This document shows positions 34,832-45,570 of a DNA stretch of 64,000 nucleotides, piece by piece. This DNA is from Harmothoe impar. Lineage: Eukaryota; Annelida; Polychaeta; Phyllodocida; Polynoidae. Numbering within the stretch: position 1 is the first letter of the stretch; each line of letters opens with the position of its first letter. The translations under genes were made by a program, and so were the position numbers. The stretch covers positions 63,049,303-63,113,302 of the forward strand of contig OX381710.1 of assembly GCA_947462335.1 (NCBI GenBank). The letters run 5' to 3'. The notes below the pieces were generated by a model, which made no database searches, was not told the origin of the DNA, and saw nothing but the letters and a program-made list of their open reading frames with translations.

Positions 34832-35690
34832 CCCAGTGGGCAAACTTTAGTTGATTCAATGTTGATTCAATGTGTGTAGCGATATGATATCAACAGTTGA
34901 TACAGGGTTGTCATTTGGTTGATATTGATGAGGTCATCAACGTTGATCATTCATCAGTGATTCAACATTGATATGGCCATTGTGAATCAATAACGAATGA
35001 ACATAATAAATGATGATTTACATTGATTTAATATTGACTGCTGCTGGATAATTTGAGATTGAGAATATAGTCATATTTTCAACCTAAACGCAGTTTTCTT
35101 ATTTAGACGCATTCTTGCAATTTATATATTTTCATCACAACATCCCCCCCCCATTTCTCCAAGATTAAATGCTAATTCTAGCACCATCCAGGGCAGGGGT
35201 ACATCAATGACCTCTGGTGATCACACTAAGAGGCATTCATATCCATTTCAAACTAACCTGGTCAGGACTAAGGCTTTATCTACTATTCTTAGCAACATAA
35301 AGGGTGTCTTACGGAAACCATGCATTTATTCTTGTCATTTAATTCCAAATGTCAACCAAATGCACACACCATGGTTGTCAATGAAAATGAATGAGATTTT
35401 GATCAATTGTATACATTGATGAGAAAATAAGAGCTTACTATTAGGGAAAATAGATGTAGCATGTAGATAGATTTGCTAAAGAGTAGGTTGTGGAGGCACC
35501 TAGTGGGAAAGGCGGGAAACACATGGTTGATTCAAGGTTGATATCCAAACATTGCATCAATGTTGCAACAGGTGTTGGTTGACAATATTGAAATAGTGAC
35601 ATTGCATCAATGTTGAAAACATGTTGATCTAACCTGTAACCCTGTATCAACCAGTTATAAACGTTGAATCAAGGTTTTGTGCCCACTGGG
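34832..35690. mobile_element. CCCAGTGGGC TIR element
   Basis: Ends CCCAGTGGGCA and TGCCCACTGGG-type sequence. Both subterminal regions are rich in GTTGATTCAATGTTGATTCA-like and CATTGCATCAATGTTG words; the centre (about 35080-35440) is unlike them and non-coding. Probably a non-autonomous DNA transposon, superfamily not decided. Related pieces are at 26491-26575 and 55581-55689. Confidence 0.65.
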
Positions 35691-36721
35691 CTAGGGTCTG
35701 TCAGAGAATACTTTTTTGTGTAAACTGTGATGTATCCTGCTTCCAGAATTATAACCTCATACATATGTACATGTAGTATTTAAACAGTTTGTATATTATT
35801 TTCACCGTGTATGGTTTATTTATTAGCAATTGTGTTGCAATAAACCGAGCCATATAGGGCCATGATCACTTCCACTTCCTTAAAATTGCGTTCAAGAAAT
35901 CTCTGATTGCCACTGCAGGTTTGGCCATAATACGGGGCTATAGAGAAATGTTCTGAAACATTGTTTAACGTGTTTTTTTTCTGGGAAGTCATTGGGTTAA
36001 ACCACACGTTCTCTTTATTGATTTTAATATATTTCGTTTTTCTTTATTCTATTTATTTACTACTATCTACAATATTCTCAACCAACATTCAAAAGGCAAC
36101 AGCGGAATGACGGGCGTGTCCTAAACTGCATTTAGTATAAATGAATGAACAACAAACAAACAAACAAATAACAACAGAATAATGAATGTAAATATACACA
36201 AAAGACAATCTCACTTTCCGGATGTATAAACTATGCATGGAGATAAAGATCCTGTCCTGAATGCCCAATAGACTCTCCTGTAGTAGCGGCAAATTGATAG
36301 ATGAGTTGCTGAATCATCTCCATTTATCTTCATCTGGGCCTTTCTTTTTTGTAAATGATTCACTGAAAAATAGTACCCGGGTATCTATATCATAGATCAG
36401 CTGTTAACACAGTGGTAAAGGTACCTGCTACTCTAACCACACCGTACATTATAGGGTGATGTATCTAGGGCCTGCAACATTGATGACTGACTTGTGAAAC
36501 ATGATGATTTATATTCTCCTGAGATATGTTACACTTCTCCAGTGTGGAGGGAGATTAATGCGTATCTTTGTACATGATAAAGCCCAACCATAATAGTATA
36601 TACATGGGTGGGAGGGGCTTTATGAAGGCATATGGTAACTGTAGCAGAGCAGGGATGGGAACTTATAGATGTGCAACAGATTATCCCTATCATTCTTATA
36701 CTTTATATGGTTTGTTGATAC
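35691..36721. other. No gene seen
   Basis: Unique AT-rich DNA with a short AACAAACAAACAAACAAATA repeat at about 36150-36170. Confidence 0.25.
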
Positions 36722-36990
36722 ATAGACAAAGGCCCATCGCTAGAGGATATTTTGGTATTGTTCCCCCCGAGGTGGGGCTGGGGCCGTATCCCACGAAGCC
36801 GCGGATCCACCAAGGCATGGATTTTACTCTTCAAAATATGTTCAATTGCATATAATTGGCCATAATAATTTGAACAAATGATGACGTCACAGGCCATGGG
36901 ATACGGGAACGCCGTATCCCATGGAGGGCAGGGGATACAGGATTTCTTGTACTTAAGCATAGTGGTCATCGTATCCACCATGAAATAAAG
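36722..36990 (+). repeat. Interspersed repeat D, copy 2
   Basis: Counterpart of 28906-29245, including ATGACGTCACAGGCCATGGG (CRE palindrome at 36882-36889) and the pair of GTATCCCA or ATCCCATG words. Lacks the GGGGGGAACGGTACC palindrome of copy 1. Confidence 0.6.
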
Positions 36991-37439
36991 AACTGATCGG
37001 GTGTGGGCTTCTATTAGTATATACATATAGGTGATGTATAAAAGGCTGCTGTGAATTTTGTACTTCCTAATGATCCCCCATGTGTATACCTACGTACCTA
37101 TCATCCTTAATACATAGCAAACAGTAGTTGAGCTTCAAGATACAAGTATTGTATTAACTGCTGCTGGATAAGGCATTTGAACTATCACCAATAAATGATG
37201 AATAGACTTTACATGTCTTAAACCCTGGTAGCAGTGACTGCATGCCGATTTCTAATGGTTCTTATCAGTGGTGTAGGGTACGTATAATACATGCCTATAA
37301 TTTATCAATGTTTTTGAAACAACTACGGTGTCTTTCTCTGTCTGAGATAAGTCAAATACCTGGTAACTAAATCAGTGCCTGTCAAATATTTCATCAACAT
37401 ACACCAAATGTGTGTTTTCCTATTATACCATCTTAGGCT

Positions 37440-37556
37440 TAATTGCCTGTATTAATTTCCGCATATCGGAAAAATGCTGGTATTTGTATAAAACGGTCTA
37501 CCAGGCCATGCATCCTGCCAGGATAAATAAAAGAATTTCAAATCAAATCAAACATA
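37440..37556 (+). mobile_element. Possible LINE 3' tail
   Basis: Ends GATAAATAAAAGAATTTCAA followed by ATCAAATCAAA: an AATAAA and a short tandem tail, as in 5'-truncated non-LTR insertions. No coding part. Confidence 0.35.
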
Positions 37557-38544
37557 ACTACCTGAAAAGTCTAATTAAACCCTAGTTGGATCAGTGCATC
37601 AATATCTTGAAGGTAACAGGGATTTTAAATCGAGCTAACCATTGCATTTCAAATTGAATATGGAATTAATGTAACACTCTGGGTCTAATGCAGGGCGCAT
37701 CCTGGCTACTGCTGTTTAAGGCAGGACTTGTGGTCTTAAAGCTGTAAAAAGCAGCAAGGGGGATCAGATTCTAAAACTCAGATTTTCTTTTCTCCTGAAA
37801 ATATATTGGGTTTTTCATAGCTGCAGAGTATAAAGGGTGTTACATCTTTTATCTTTGTCCTTACTAGTAGGAGAATCGTAACCAAACTAAAACTGTATTG
37901 AAGGATAATAGATTATCTCTTTGGATAGGTAATGTTTAAAAGATAAGGTACACCCAACAGAATATGTGTCCATAAATTCAAAGAAACTGACCATTATCAT
38001 CATGTTTTCAGCTGATTTTAAGGTATAGTTGTCTTCGATTCGATGACTGTACATATACTGCCTAAGTTGCATATTGACAAAATGAGTGGAGAAGCCAGTG
38101 AGAAATGTGCACTTTGAATGGGGGCTTAGCTGAAATAGGTTTAGTGTAATACCCTTCTATTACCAGACTGCTGCTTATTGGGGATGTTTCAACAAGACAT
38201 TGACACAGAATCAAAACTACAGTTGGAAAACAGAATAAAAATTAGTATTAGCCAGTCAGAAAGGTGACTGCCCAACTTTTCTTGGGTTCTATTCGTACTG
38301 GTATAAAGGATACAAGCTGAGATATGAAATCCTAAAATTGATAGTAGTAAAAAGTATAACTGGTTAGATTACAAACATTGTTCAATTTAAGATAAAGGAT
38401 GAACTTAACACATACTTATGAATAGAACAATGTATGCATTGTGGCCCTCAATACCACGGTAGGCTTGCATATAACCAACTGTGCAACAGTCCCTAGTCTT
38501 AATGTCAGGACTGTTTGGCAAATTCAGCTGGAACAGACAGTTGA
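37557..38544. other. No gene seen
   Basis: AT-rich, no recognised repeat or exon. Confidence 0.25.
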
Positions 38545-39000
38545 ACAATTAACCTAAAATGAGAAATAAGGAAAGCTAATAAGCTGCCATGTAATGAAGC
38601 CCACAAGATTAATTGCTTCAGCGCTTATCATTATTTTGCAGGTGATTAAAATTCTCCTACCAATGGTGCAGCACCTAGACTACTCCACCTTCTGGTCTAA
38701 ACGTATTTCTCTCCAATCCTGGAATCAGCAAAGCCTGCTGCTATTACCTCTGCAGACATTTCAACCAAGCAGTTCTAGATAAAAGCGAGTCAGCTTTGGC
38801 AGTGCTAGGAATAGACCGATTGGGATTTACAGGAACTGAAGGCAGTGAAGGAGTTGTTCAGGAGAAACTAATGGTGGCAAGATTTTAAGTTGGTTCATCT
38901 ATAAATGAGAGTGTGCGCTCATATATTCACAGATTCTGTAGAAAGCTTTCATGGAGGTGCCGCAGCCATATGGACCCATAGAAGGGCAATTGCCTTGCAC
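38545..39000 (+). repeat. Duplicated exon-like segment, copy 1
   Basis: Similar to 50130-50297 joined to 53272-53560, the other copy being split by a foldback element. Both hold an acceptor-like TATTTTGCAG or TATTTTCAG (38632-38641, 50223-50231) followed by related text. A reading pattern HF-x2-A-x-L-x-K-x2-SALAVLG is shared around 38755-38800 and 53310-53360. Neither copy has an uninterrupted exon, so a decayed gene or repeat fragment is likely. Confidence 0.4.
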
Positions 39001-39077
39001 CACCACAACTGACTTTCATGCCTTGGCATTATCAGACAACAGGTTGTGATATAAGTTTACTGACATATAGTTGTTAA

Positions 39078-39680
39078 GGACCACAAATGTGGACAGTCGA
39101 GGGAAAAGGGTCCTCCAAGGTAAAAAGTCAATAATAAAATTGACGTCATCAGCTTTCCAGTGATATCTTTCATTAGCAGGTACCACCTCTAGTTTTTGAG
39201 TACTGGCTCTCTGAATATGTGTGGCCACTGTCCAATCTTAAATCCCAATAAGCTCTATCTCACTTTGTTTTAGAGATATTGCTATCTAATTAGCATAATT
39301 ATGCTAATTACCAAATATCCAATCTTTTTCAAACATTTGGTGACAATTTTTGATCTAAAAACCTTGTTGGGCCTTTTATCAGTCAACTTAAAAGGAATTC
39401 TGATTTAGAATGAAAATCATGTTTCCATGGCAACCAACAAGTGCAAAAACACCAATTTAGGCCCAAAAACGTTCTTTTCCATCCCAAATACGGAATGTTT
39501 TCACCAAAGATGGAATCTTCTAATGTGGCCTATCATATTTTACATAAAAAAGTAGTATAGATAGGTTTTTGCTATATTTTGGTTATTTTTGGCTATATGG
39601 AGCCCCCTGGTGCCCAAAATTCGTACTAAAAATCCCACACGGAGGTCCCTTTTCCCTTGTTGATCCACAAATACTGGTCC
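39078..39680. mobile_element. TIR repeat with GGACC ends
   Basis: The left end GGACCACAAATGTGGACAGT runs on to GGGAAAAGGGTCCTCC; the right end mirrors this (GGAGGTCCCTTTTCCCTTGT then TGGTCC), giving imperfect TIRs of about 40 bp. A second copy starts near 56567 and is cut by the LTR retrotransposon at 56858. The minus-strand stretch FLPWRTLFPRLST is kept in both copies but lies within the TIR, so it reflects DNA homology, not necessarily a protein. Confidence 0.6.
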
Positions 39681-41376
39681 AAGGTAAATTGTTAACATTC
39701 AATGTTTTACCTCAAAGAATTCTGAAATACAAATGAATTAAGTATTCCACCCTTTGCGCACAAGATCAAAGAGACTTTGCAAATGGCATTCCAGTCCTCA
39801 GTATGCTGCTTGTTATATGGCTATATGAATTAACAGGCATTGCACAAGGTGATCAAGGAGAACTAGTATTGTATAAAATCTACATAATACTCCACTGATG
39901 TATAATCGAGACAGTTCCCTAATCTTCATTAGAGTATTGAGTTTATTGTTAAAGCTGATAATCCTTGGATGAAAAAATGTTATATTAAAATGTCATGGCT
40001 CCTGATAGCACCAAGAATGTAGGTCCCACAGGTTTGAACCCAAAGAGGCTAGTTGTCTGAATTCATAGACAGGAGTTTGTCGCTTATCTGCCACTTCAGA
40101 GGGTAGTAATGAACTCATAGTAATGTAGCAGAAGGCACATCCTGATGTTGACAATTGAGCAACATATTTGATAAAGTTCCTTTCCTCGATGCATGACAGC
40201 ATCTCAGATGCTGCATAGCTTCATCTTTGTAATTTATCCTTTTCAATTTGAATTTAGACATTTGCATTGATGCCTTCTCATCAGATGTCCCTGTGAAAAG
40301 TGAAGTTTATTTTGTTCCTTAATTTTGAGTCTGGCTCATTCTACATAGAAATATGTGTCTGTGTCACTCCATCTCTTATTCTGCAGACACTGCTCTTCAT
40401 GTATAACTGTCACTATCTCAGTCAGTTCTCCCTCAGTATGTCTTTGAAGTACCTGTTCCATTAACTGTTGGAAAACTGCGGAACTTTCTGCAATACCTCT
40501 TCTATACAAATGGGTTACAATACATTGCCAGGGGGAATCTGAATGACTCTGAACAAAGATCTGAAGTAAGCTGTTAACAGTGCTAGCAAGCAGCTGCAGC
40601 CCTTGTTAACACAGTCGACAGAGGACACAAGTACCTCTATGGTAGTATGTGAGATATTTGTCTTATACTTGTACATGTACTTTGGTAATTTATCCCCTCT
40701 GTTAGTAGGTCCATCGTCATTTTTAACTGCCTTGCTTCAGGCTACATATCCCCCCTCAGACGGAAGAGACATAATTATCTCGTTTAGTGCATTGTTGGTG
40801 TAATAACGGATGACATATTGAAATGTTACTATATCATACCATTCAAGGCACCTACCACCCTAATTACACAACAGTGTGCTATATTTTGACACATTGGGAC
40901 TGCAACATACACAACAGGTATACATGTACCCTCTTGAGATATGGTACACTCATCCGGGGCGCACTGAAAAAGTAGACTTGTCTGCAGACTCTTTTAAGTG
41001 ACAAGAAGAAAGGTCTTCTGGCTGGAGTTGTCAGATGAAAGACCCACTTGGCATTTGCCAGCCCAAAATTTGATGTTTGCCAGCTCAAGACTTGGCACTT
41101 CACCGACCCTAAGATTTCCACATGGTCATACATTATACTGACAAAATGTATAAAATTTAACGGTAGGTAGCCATTAAAGGGCTTTCCAGGATTGTGCGTT
41201 TGATAACCCTAGACTTTTCAATTGGAGTGGGCCACCGCCTGAACTAACATTGGCAGGCAGATGAGGGTAATGTTGTCTTGAGTGATGGTAACCTGGTAGG
41301 TCCTCAGATGGACAACCATTAACTTGTTTATTTCATGACAGTCCCTAAGAATACCCTAAAGTCTTCTTATAAAAGA
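39681..41376. other. No gene seen
   Basis: No repeat boundary, exon or RNA gene was resolved in this stretch. Confidence 0.25.
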
Positions 41377-41474
41377 GTGAATCCACTGAGGCAAATCCGT
41401 CGGATTGAATGAATGTTCACAATGCTAAACCTATGGACGAATCTCGTCCGATTTGACGATTTCAGTGGATTCAC
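41377..41474. mobile_element. 98-bp palindromic MITE
   Basis: GTGAATCCACTGA and TCAGTGGATTCAC are exact 13-bp ends; pairing continues imperfectly inward (CAAATCCGTCGGATT against GACGAGATTCGTCCA). Non-coding. Confidence 0.6.
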
Positions 41475-42547
41475 CCCTTAAGACGACTATTTGACAACTT
41501 CAGATGCTTTGATTTTATCAGTGTGGTAGAGGTTAAAGTTCATTGATACACATGATGAAACCCAACCATTTAATATAAGTCTGTGGGCTTTGGTAAAGTC
41601 TTGCCCTCAGGGGCCTGTTTCTTAACCTCTATTTGATATAACGATATTTTTTGGTGTTTCCAAAGTCGACATAATTATTATTAGTACTTCTGCTACATCA
41701 GTGCTATATTAGGGTTCGCTCTACTAATAGAAATCGTTTTCACTAATATACTGATTTCGTAACATGTTGCTAAAGCTCTTTTAATCGTTACACCAGCGTT
41801 ATATTAAGGCCATTAATATATCGTTTAGCCTGTTGCAATATAACTGTTTAGAACTATGTCAAGGGGTGGACATAAACTTTTTAGAATTGGTTAAGTAAAA
41901 AAATGATTTCACAGACCTGTTGAACATGTATAGAAGATTTCCCAAAAAAAAGATTTGGACAAAAATAATTAATATTAAAGTATTTATATTGTCTATATAA
42001 GTGCCTGAGCGGTTATATGTGTATATTGCTGAGTAAAGTGACCACGCCCCCTTATATAGGACGCAGCAGCGCAGGGGTCGTGGAGGTTCATGATTCTCCC
42101 GTAGCACTGCATTAAAATTCCCATTTAAGTTTATTCAAGTGTACCAAAATCAGCGGGAAATATCCTGGAAAGGTCATTTCAAGCTTTCCATGAAATATAA
42201 GGAACCTTAAATTTACCGGAAATGTCATTTGATATTTCCGGGAAATTTAAGCTAAACTTAAATTTACCGGTAATGTCAAACAACATTTCCGGTAAATTTA
42301 AGGTAAATTAAAATTCATGGGAAATCTCATGCGACATTTCCAGGAAATATAAGGTAAATTAAAATTTCCCTGAAATCACATTGGAATTTTTAAATAAAGA
42401 TTTGACCTTGATCCTGTCGTAATACAATAATTTGAGAGATTCGGGAGGGCTACAACCCGTGACATTTACCCAATTATTATACCTTATTTTGAAAACATCT
42501 AGAGGGGTACAACCCGTGATACTAATCAAGGGGGTTAATCAAGGGGG

Positions 42548-43016
42548 CCCTTCTCCGCGCCCTAGGTGTGGAGGCACTGTGGTGGGAGAGTGGCGGTGCT
42601 ATGGCGCTCTACAGGCCGCCAGGAGGCAGTCTGTGAGCCCTTCTCCGCGCCCTTAGGTGAGAAGGCATTGTGGTGGGAGAGTGGCGGTGCTATGGCGCTC
42701 TACAGGCCGCCAGGAGGCAGTCTGTGAGCCCTTCTCCGCGCCCTTAGGTGAGAAGGCATTGTGGTGGGAGAGTGGCGGTGCTATGGCGCTCTACAGGCCG
42801 CCAGGAGGCAGTCTGTGAGCCCTTCTCCGCGCCCTTAGGTGAGAAGGCATTGTGGTGGGAGTGTGGCGGTGCTATGGCGCTCTACAGGCCGCCAGGAGGC
42901 AGTCTGTGAGCCCTTCTCCGCGCCCTTATGTGAGAAGGCATTGTGGTGGGAGTGTGGCGGTGCTATGGCGCTCTACAGGCTGCCAGGGGGCAGTCTATGA
43001 GCCCTTCTCCGCACCC
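42548..43016 (+). repeat. 91-bp minisatellite, about 5 copies
   Basis: Units begin CCCTTCTCCGCGCCCTTAGG and contain GTGGCGGTGCTATGGCGCTC. Copies are nearly identical, so the expansion is recent. 91 is not a multiple of three, and frames crossing it are by-products. Confidence 0.9.
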
Positions 43017-43379
43017 AAATGTATAAGATGGTCATGCATTTGATAAATTAGATATACGGCTGTAAACTTCACAGTTTGTTTGTCATATATAGGGCTTTGG
43101 GTTTGTACCTTTTTTTTTGCTTTGATATGTTTATCATTTGGTTGAGTGCACCTGGAACTCTTAAATATATTTGAGCTACAGCTCCGAAAGGGCTGGGAGC
43201 ACAGCGAGATACACACTTGAGCATATAGGGAGTCCCGGGGGCTGTCCAATGAGTCCTCCTGGGACTCTCTAACCCCTCTAGAAGCGCCGCAATCCGCACC
43301 CAATGACGGCCAATGCGACACTGATCCGCCTCACTGCACATCAGAGGTCATGTGACCTCCCTTAGCCAATCAGAGGGAG

Positions 43380-43450
43380 GTCTCGCGGCGGTCACGTGAC
43401 TGTGAGAGCACCCCCTTTATATTGGGGGGCTGCTAGGAGTAGCCCTCACT
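43380..43450 (+). promoter_or_regulatory. Promoter-like patch in CACTA element
   Basis: GTCACGTGAC (43391-43400), a full E-box palindrome, is followed 17 bases later by TTATAT in a CCCC/GGGG setting, then a GC-rich transcribed-looking stretch. An ATG at 43685 opens a 48-codon Pro/Asn-rich frame. It may be the old transposase promoter or a captured host promoter. Confidence 0.3.
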
Positions 43451-44450
43451 TCACTACTGCCTGGGCTACTGGATACACCTCCTGCTGCTACAAACTACCT
43501 CCTGCCTGCTGAAGCTCTGCCCGACTGCCAAGCTGCCTACCCGACTGCCTAGCCTTGGGAAGGGTCCAGGACCCGGCCCTTGCCTCCAATACCCGGCCCA
43601 AGCCCCCAGAACCTGGCCCCTACCTCCACAATCCGGCACAGCTGCACATCCCAGCCCCTGTCTAGAGTGGCACCCCCCCCCCCCATGGCCAATAAAAATA
43701 ATGAAAATGATGAAATAACTCTGGTAGTACCCCTAGCTACCCCCCCTCCCTGCCCCAACCCCCAAAAAATACAACAAAGAATTACCACCCCACTGCATTC
43801 CAAATTTTGTTGTTGTTGTCATATTTAATGATATTTAGGTAAAATGTCGATAAACTACTTAAATGTGAAACCAGTACCTAGACCTTGCCATTTGGTTTAA
43901 TCACATTAAATTTTGAGTAAATTTTCCATGGCCTTGACATTTTGTTTAATCACATTTAAGTAAATTTCCCATGACCTTGCCATCACATTTAAATTAATTT
44001 CCCATGACCTTGACATTTTGTTTAATCACCTATAATCACATTTAGGTAAATATTTTGGTGCATTTAGGTAAACTTAAATTTACCTAAAGATACCAAAAGA
44101 GTGACTTTTGGTATACCAAAATATGCTTAAATGTCAAAGCTTTGACATTTAAGTCTTCCCGGCAATGTCGATTAAAGGTCATTAAAGCTACTTATCTGCG
44201 ACATTTAAGCATATATAATGACTTTTAGGGAAAACTTAAATGAGCTTATATCAGGTTTTTCATGCAGTGTAGGGGGCAGTGCTGTGGTTGTTAGGGACGC
44301 GCTGGAGCCCGCCACAGTTGATTTCAAAATTCATGCTGAGAGGACGCTTCCTCTGGTAAGCTCTACATGGATAGGCTTGCACGTTCAACTGTCATATTAT
44401 TTTAGATATAAAGGATTCCTATTAAGGATTCCCCAGGATTCCTGGATACT

Positions 44451-45546
44451 ATGGTGTCAGCATGGTGCTATGCATGCGGCAAAGACCACCCGGCCCCGAG
44501 AGGCCGGAATTGTAAGGAAGAGCCGGAGGACGGCCATAAAGCACTACCGGCCCGAAGGTCTCAACGGCTGAAGGAGGACGTTAAGGAGGCCAAGACGCCA
44601 AAGGATGTCCTGGAGGAGGCCCAGGAGGCAGCCAACAAGAGCCTAGCTGAGCTACACGGCGAGGAAAAGTTCGCTAGTCGTGGAGAGTACCTCGAATACC
44701 TCGAGGCACTGGAGGCAGATCTGGAGGAGCAGGCGCGGGTGGAAGCCCTGGAGGCAAAGATCAGGGGACGCTTGGTCGGCCATTGTTCAAGGCAGCGGGA
44801 AAAGGACAAAGACAAAGACAAGACTCCACCTCGCTCAAGGGAGCCCACACCTGATCCCAGGACCAGCACTCCGCGCTTATCTGATGTACATAGTGAAGGT
44901 AGAGACAGTTCAGCAGATCGCATTTCTAGTCGCAAGAAAAAATTTGACTTGAAAAGGTTCACTAGGGGGAGAGAGCCCCGTTCTTTGTCTTACGCAGAGC
45001 TCATGTACATTTCTTTGAATTGGGCATGTGTGGGGATAGAAGATCATACCTTTTCAGAAATGGGGGAGATCAAAAAATTTCTGCGCCATTTAGGCTTCAT
45101 TTCCTTCAAGGCAGCCAGCGATTTGTATGAAGATAACATGTACGCTGAGTATGATGCCGACATTAGGGAGGAATGTATATGGGGTAACGATATCCAAGAG
45201 TTTTGTTTTGGGCTTGAGTTTGTGGAAAAAAGATATTTCTGTACCGAAGGTCTCAAGAAAAACAAGATAAAAGAGCCTAGGCAAGGCTCAGGTAGAGGTA
45301 GGGGCCGTGGGGCCCAAGGTGGAGGTATAGGCCGCGGTGCGGCTCATACCCAGAGTAGTGCCCCCCCAGGGGAGATTTTCCCAAGGTGTAAGGACGTCTG
45401 AGACAGGGGAGTGCATCCCCTGTACCAGGTTCAATGGGGGTGGGTGTGATACTCGATCATGTAATTTTGCACATGTATGCCAGAAGTGCCATGATCCCAC
45501 ACATAAGAGTGGGGACTGTACCAACGTCCGTATGTATAAGACATAG
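44451..45546 (+). CDS. gag: YR element gag, frameshifted
   Basis: The ATG at 44451 opens 316 codons to 45401. The N-terminus has a zinc-knuckle-like CYACGKDHPAPRGRNC, then a charged coiled-coil-like region (about residues 40-105), a basic Ser/Arg linker, and a Gly/Arg-rich segment near residue 285. A second Cys/His cluster (GGCDTRSCNFAHVCQKC then CHDPTHKSGDC), typical of the C-terminus of YR-element gag, lies in the next frame and ends at 45546. The shift falls near the C7 run at 45361-45367. It could be a real mutation, a sequencing error, or less likely programmed slippage. The product would bind element RNA and form particles. Confidence 0.75.
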
Positions 45547-45570
45547 GGACTCGTCTCACCTGTTCTTGAT

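Larger units (their letters stand above)
42105..44269. mobile_element. CACTA-like element inside A1
   Basis: Ends CACTGCAT and ATGCAGTG, flanked by TAG duplications (42102-42104, 44270-44272). CACTA/CACTG ends with 3-bp duplications define EnSpm/CACTA transposons. Subterminal regions carry repeated ATTTACCGGAAATGTC or ATTTCCGGTAAATTTAAG words at the left and CCTTGACATTTTGTTTAATC words at the right, as transposase-binding arrays do in this superfamily. A 91-bp minisatellite and a GC-rich promoter-like patch lie inside. No transposase core was found. Confidence 0.8.
41990..44330 (+). repeat. Split direct repeat A1 (interrupted)
   Basis: Left terminal repeat, matching A2 at 48803-48977 with few differences (CTGAGCGG against CCGAGCGG; ACGCAGCAGC against ACGCGGCAGC). 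Cut after 42104 by the CACTA-like element and resumed at 44270. Confidence 0.85.

Noticed and set aside
39016..39228. Protein shared with 56437-56667 (FLPWRTLFPRLST)
   Set aside because: The shared residues lie in the TIR of a DNA repeat and the frames differ outside it.
44561..44962. Open frame opposite gag
   Set aside because: Shadow of a GC-rich coding region on the other strand; the plus-strand frame has the zinc-knuckle motifs.
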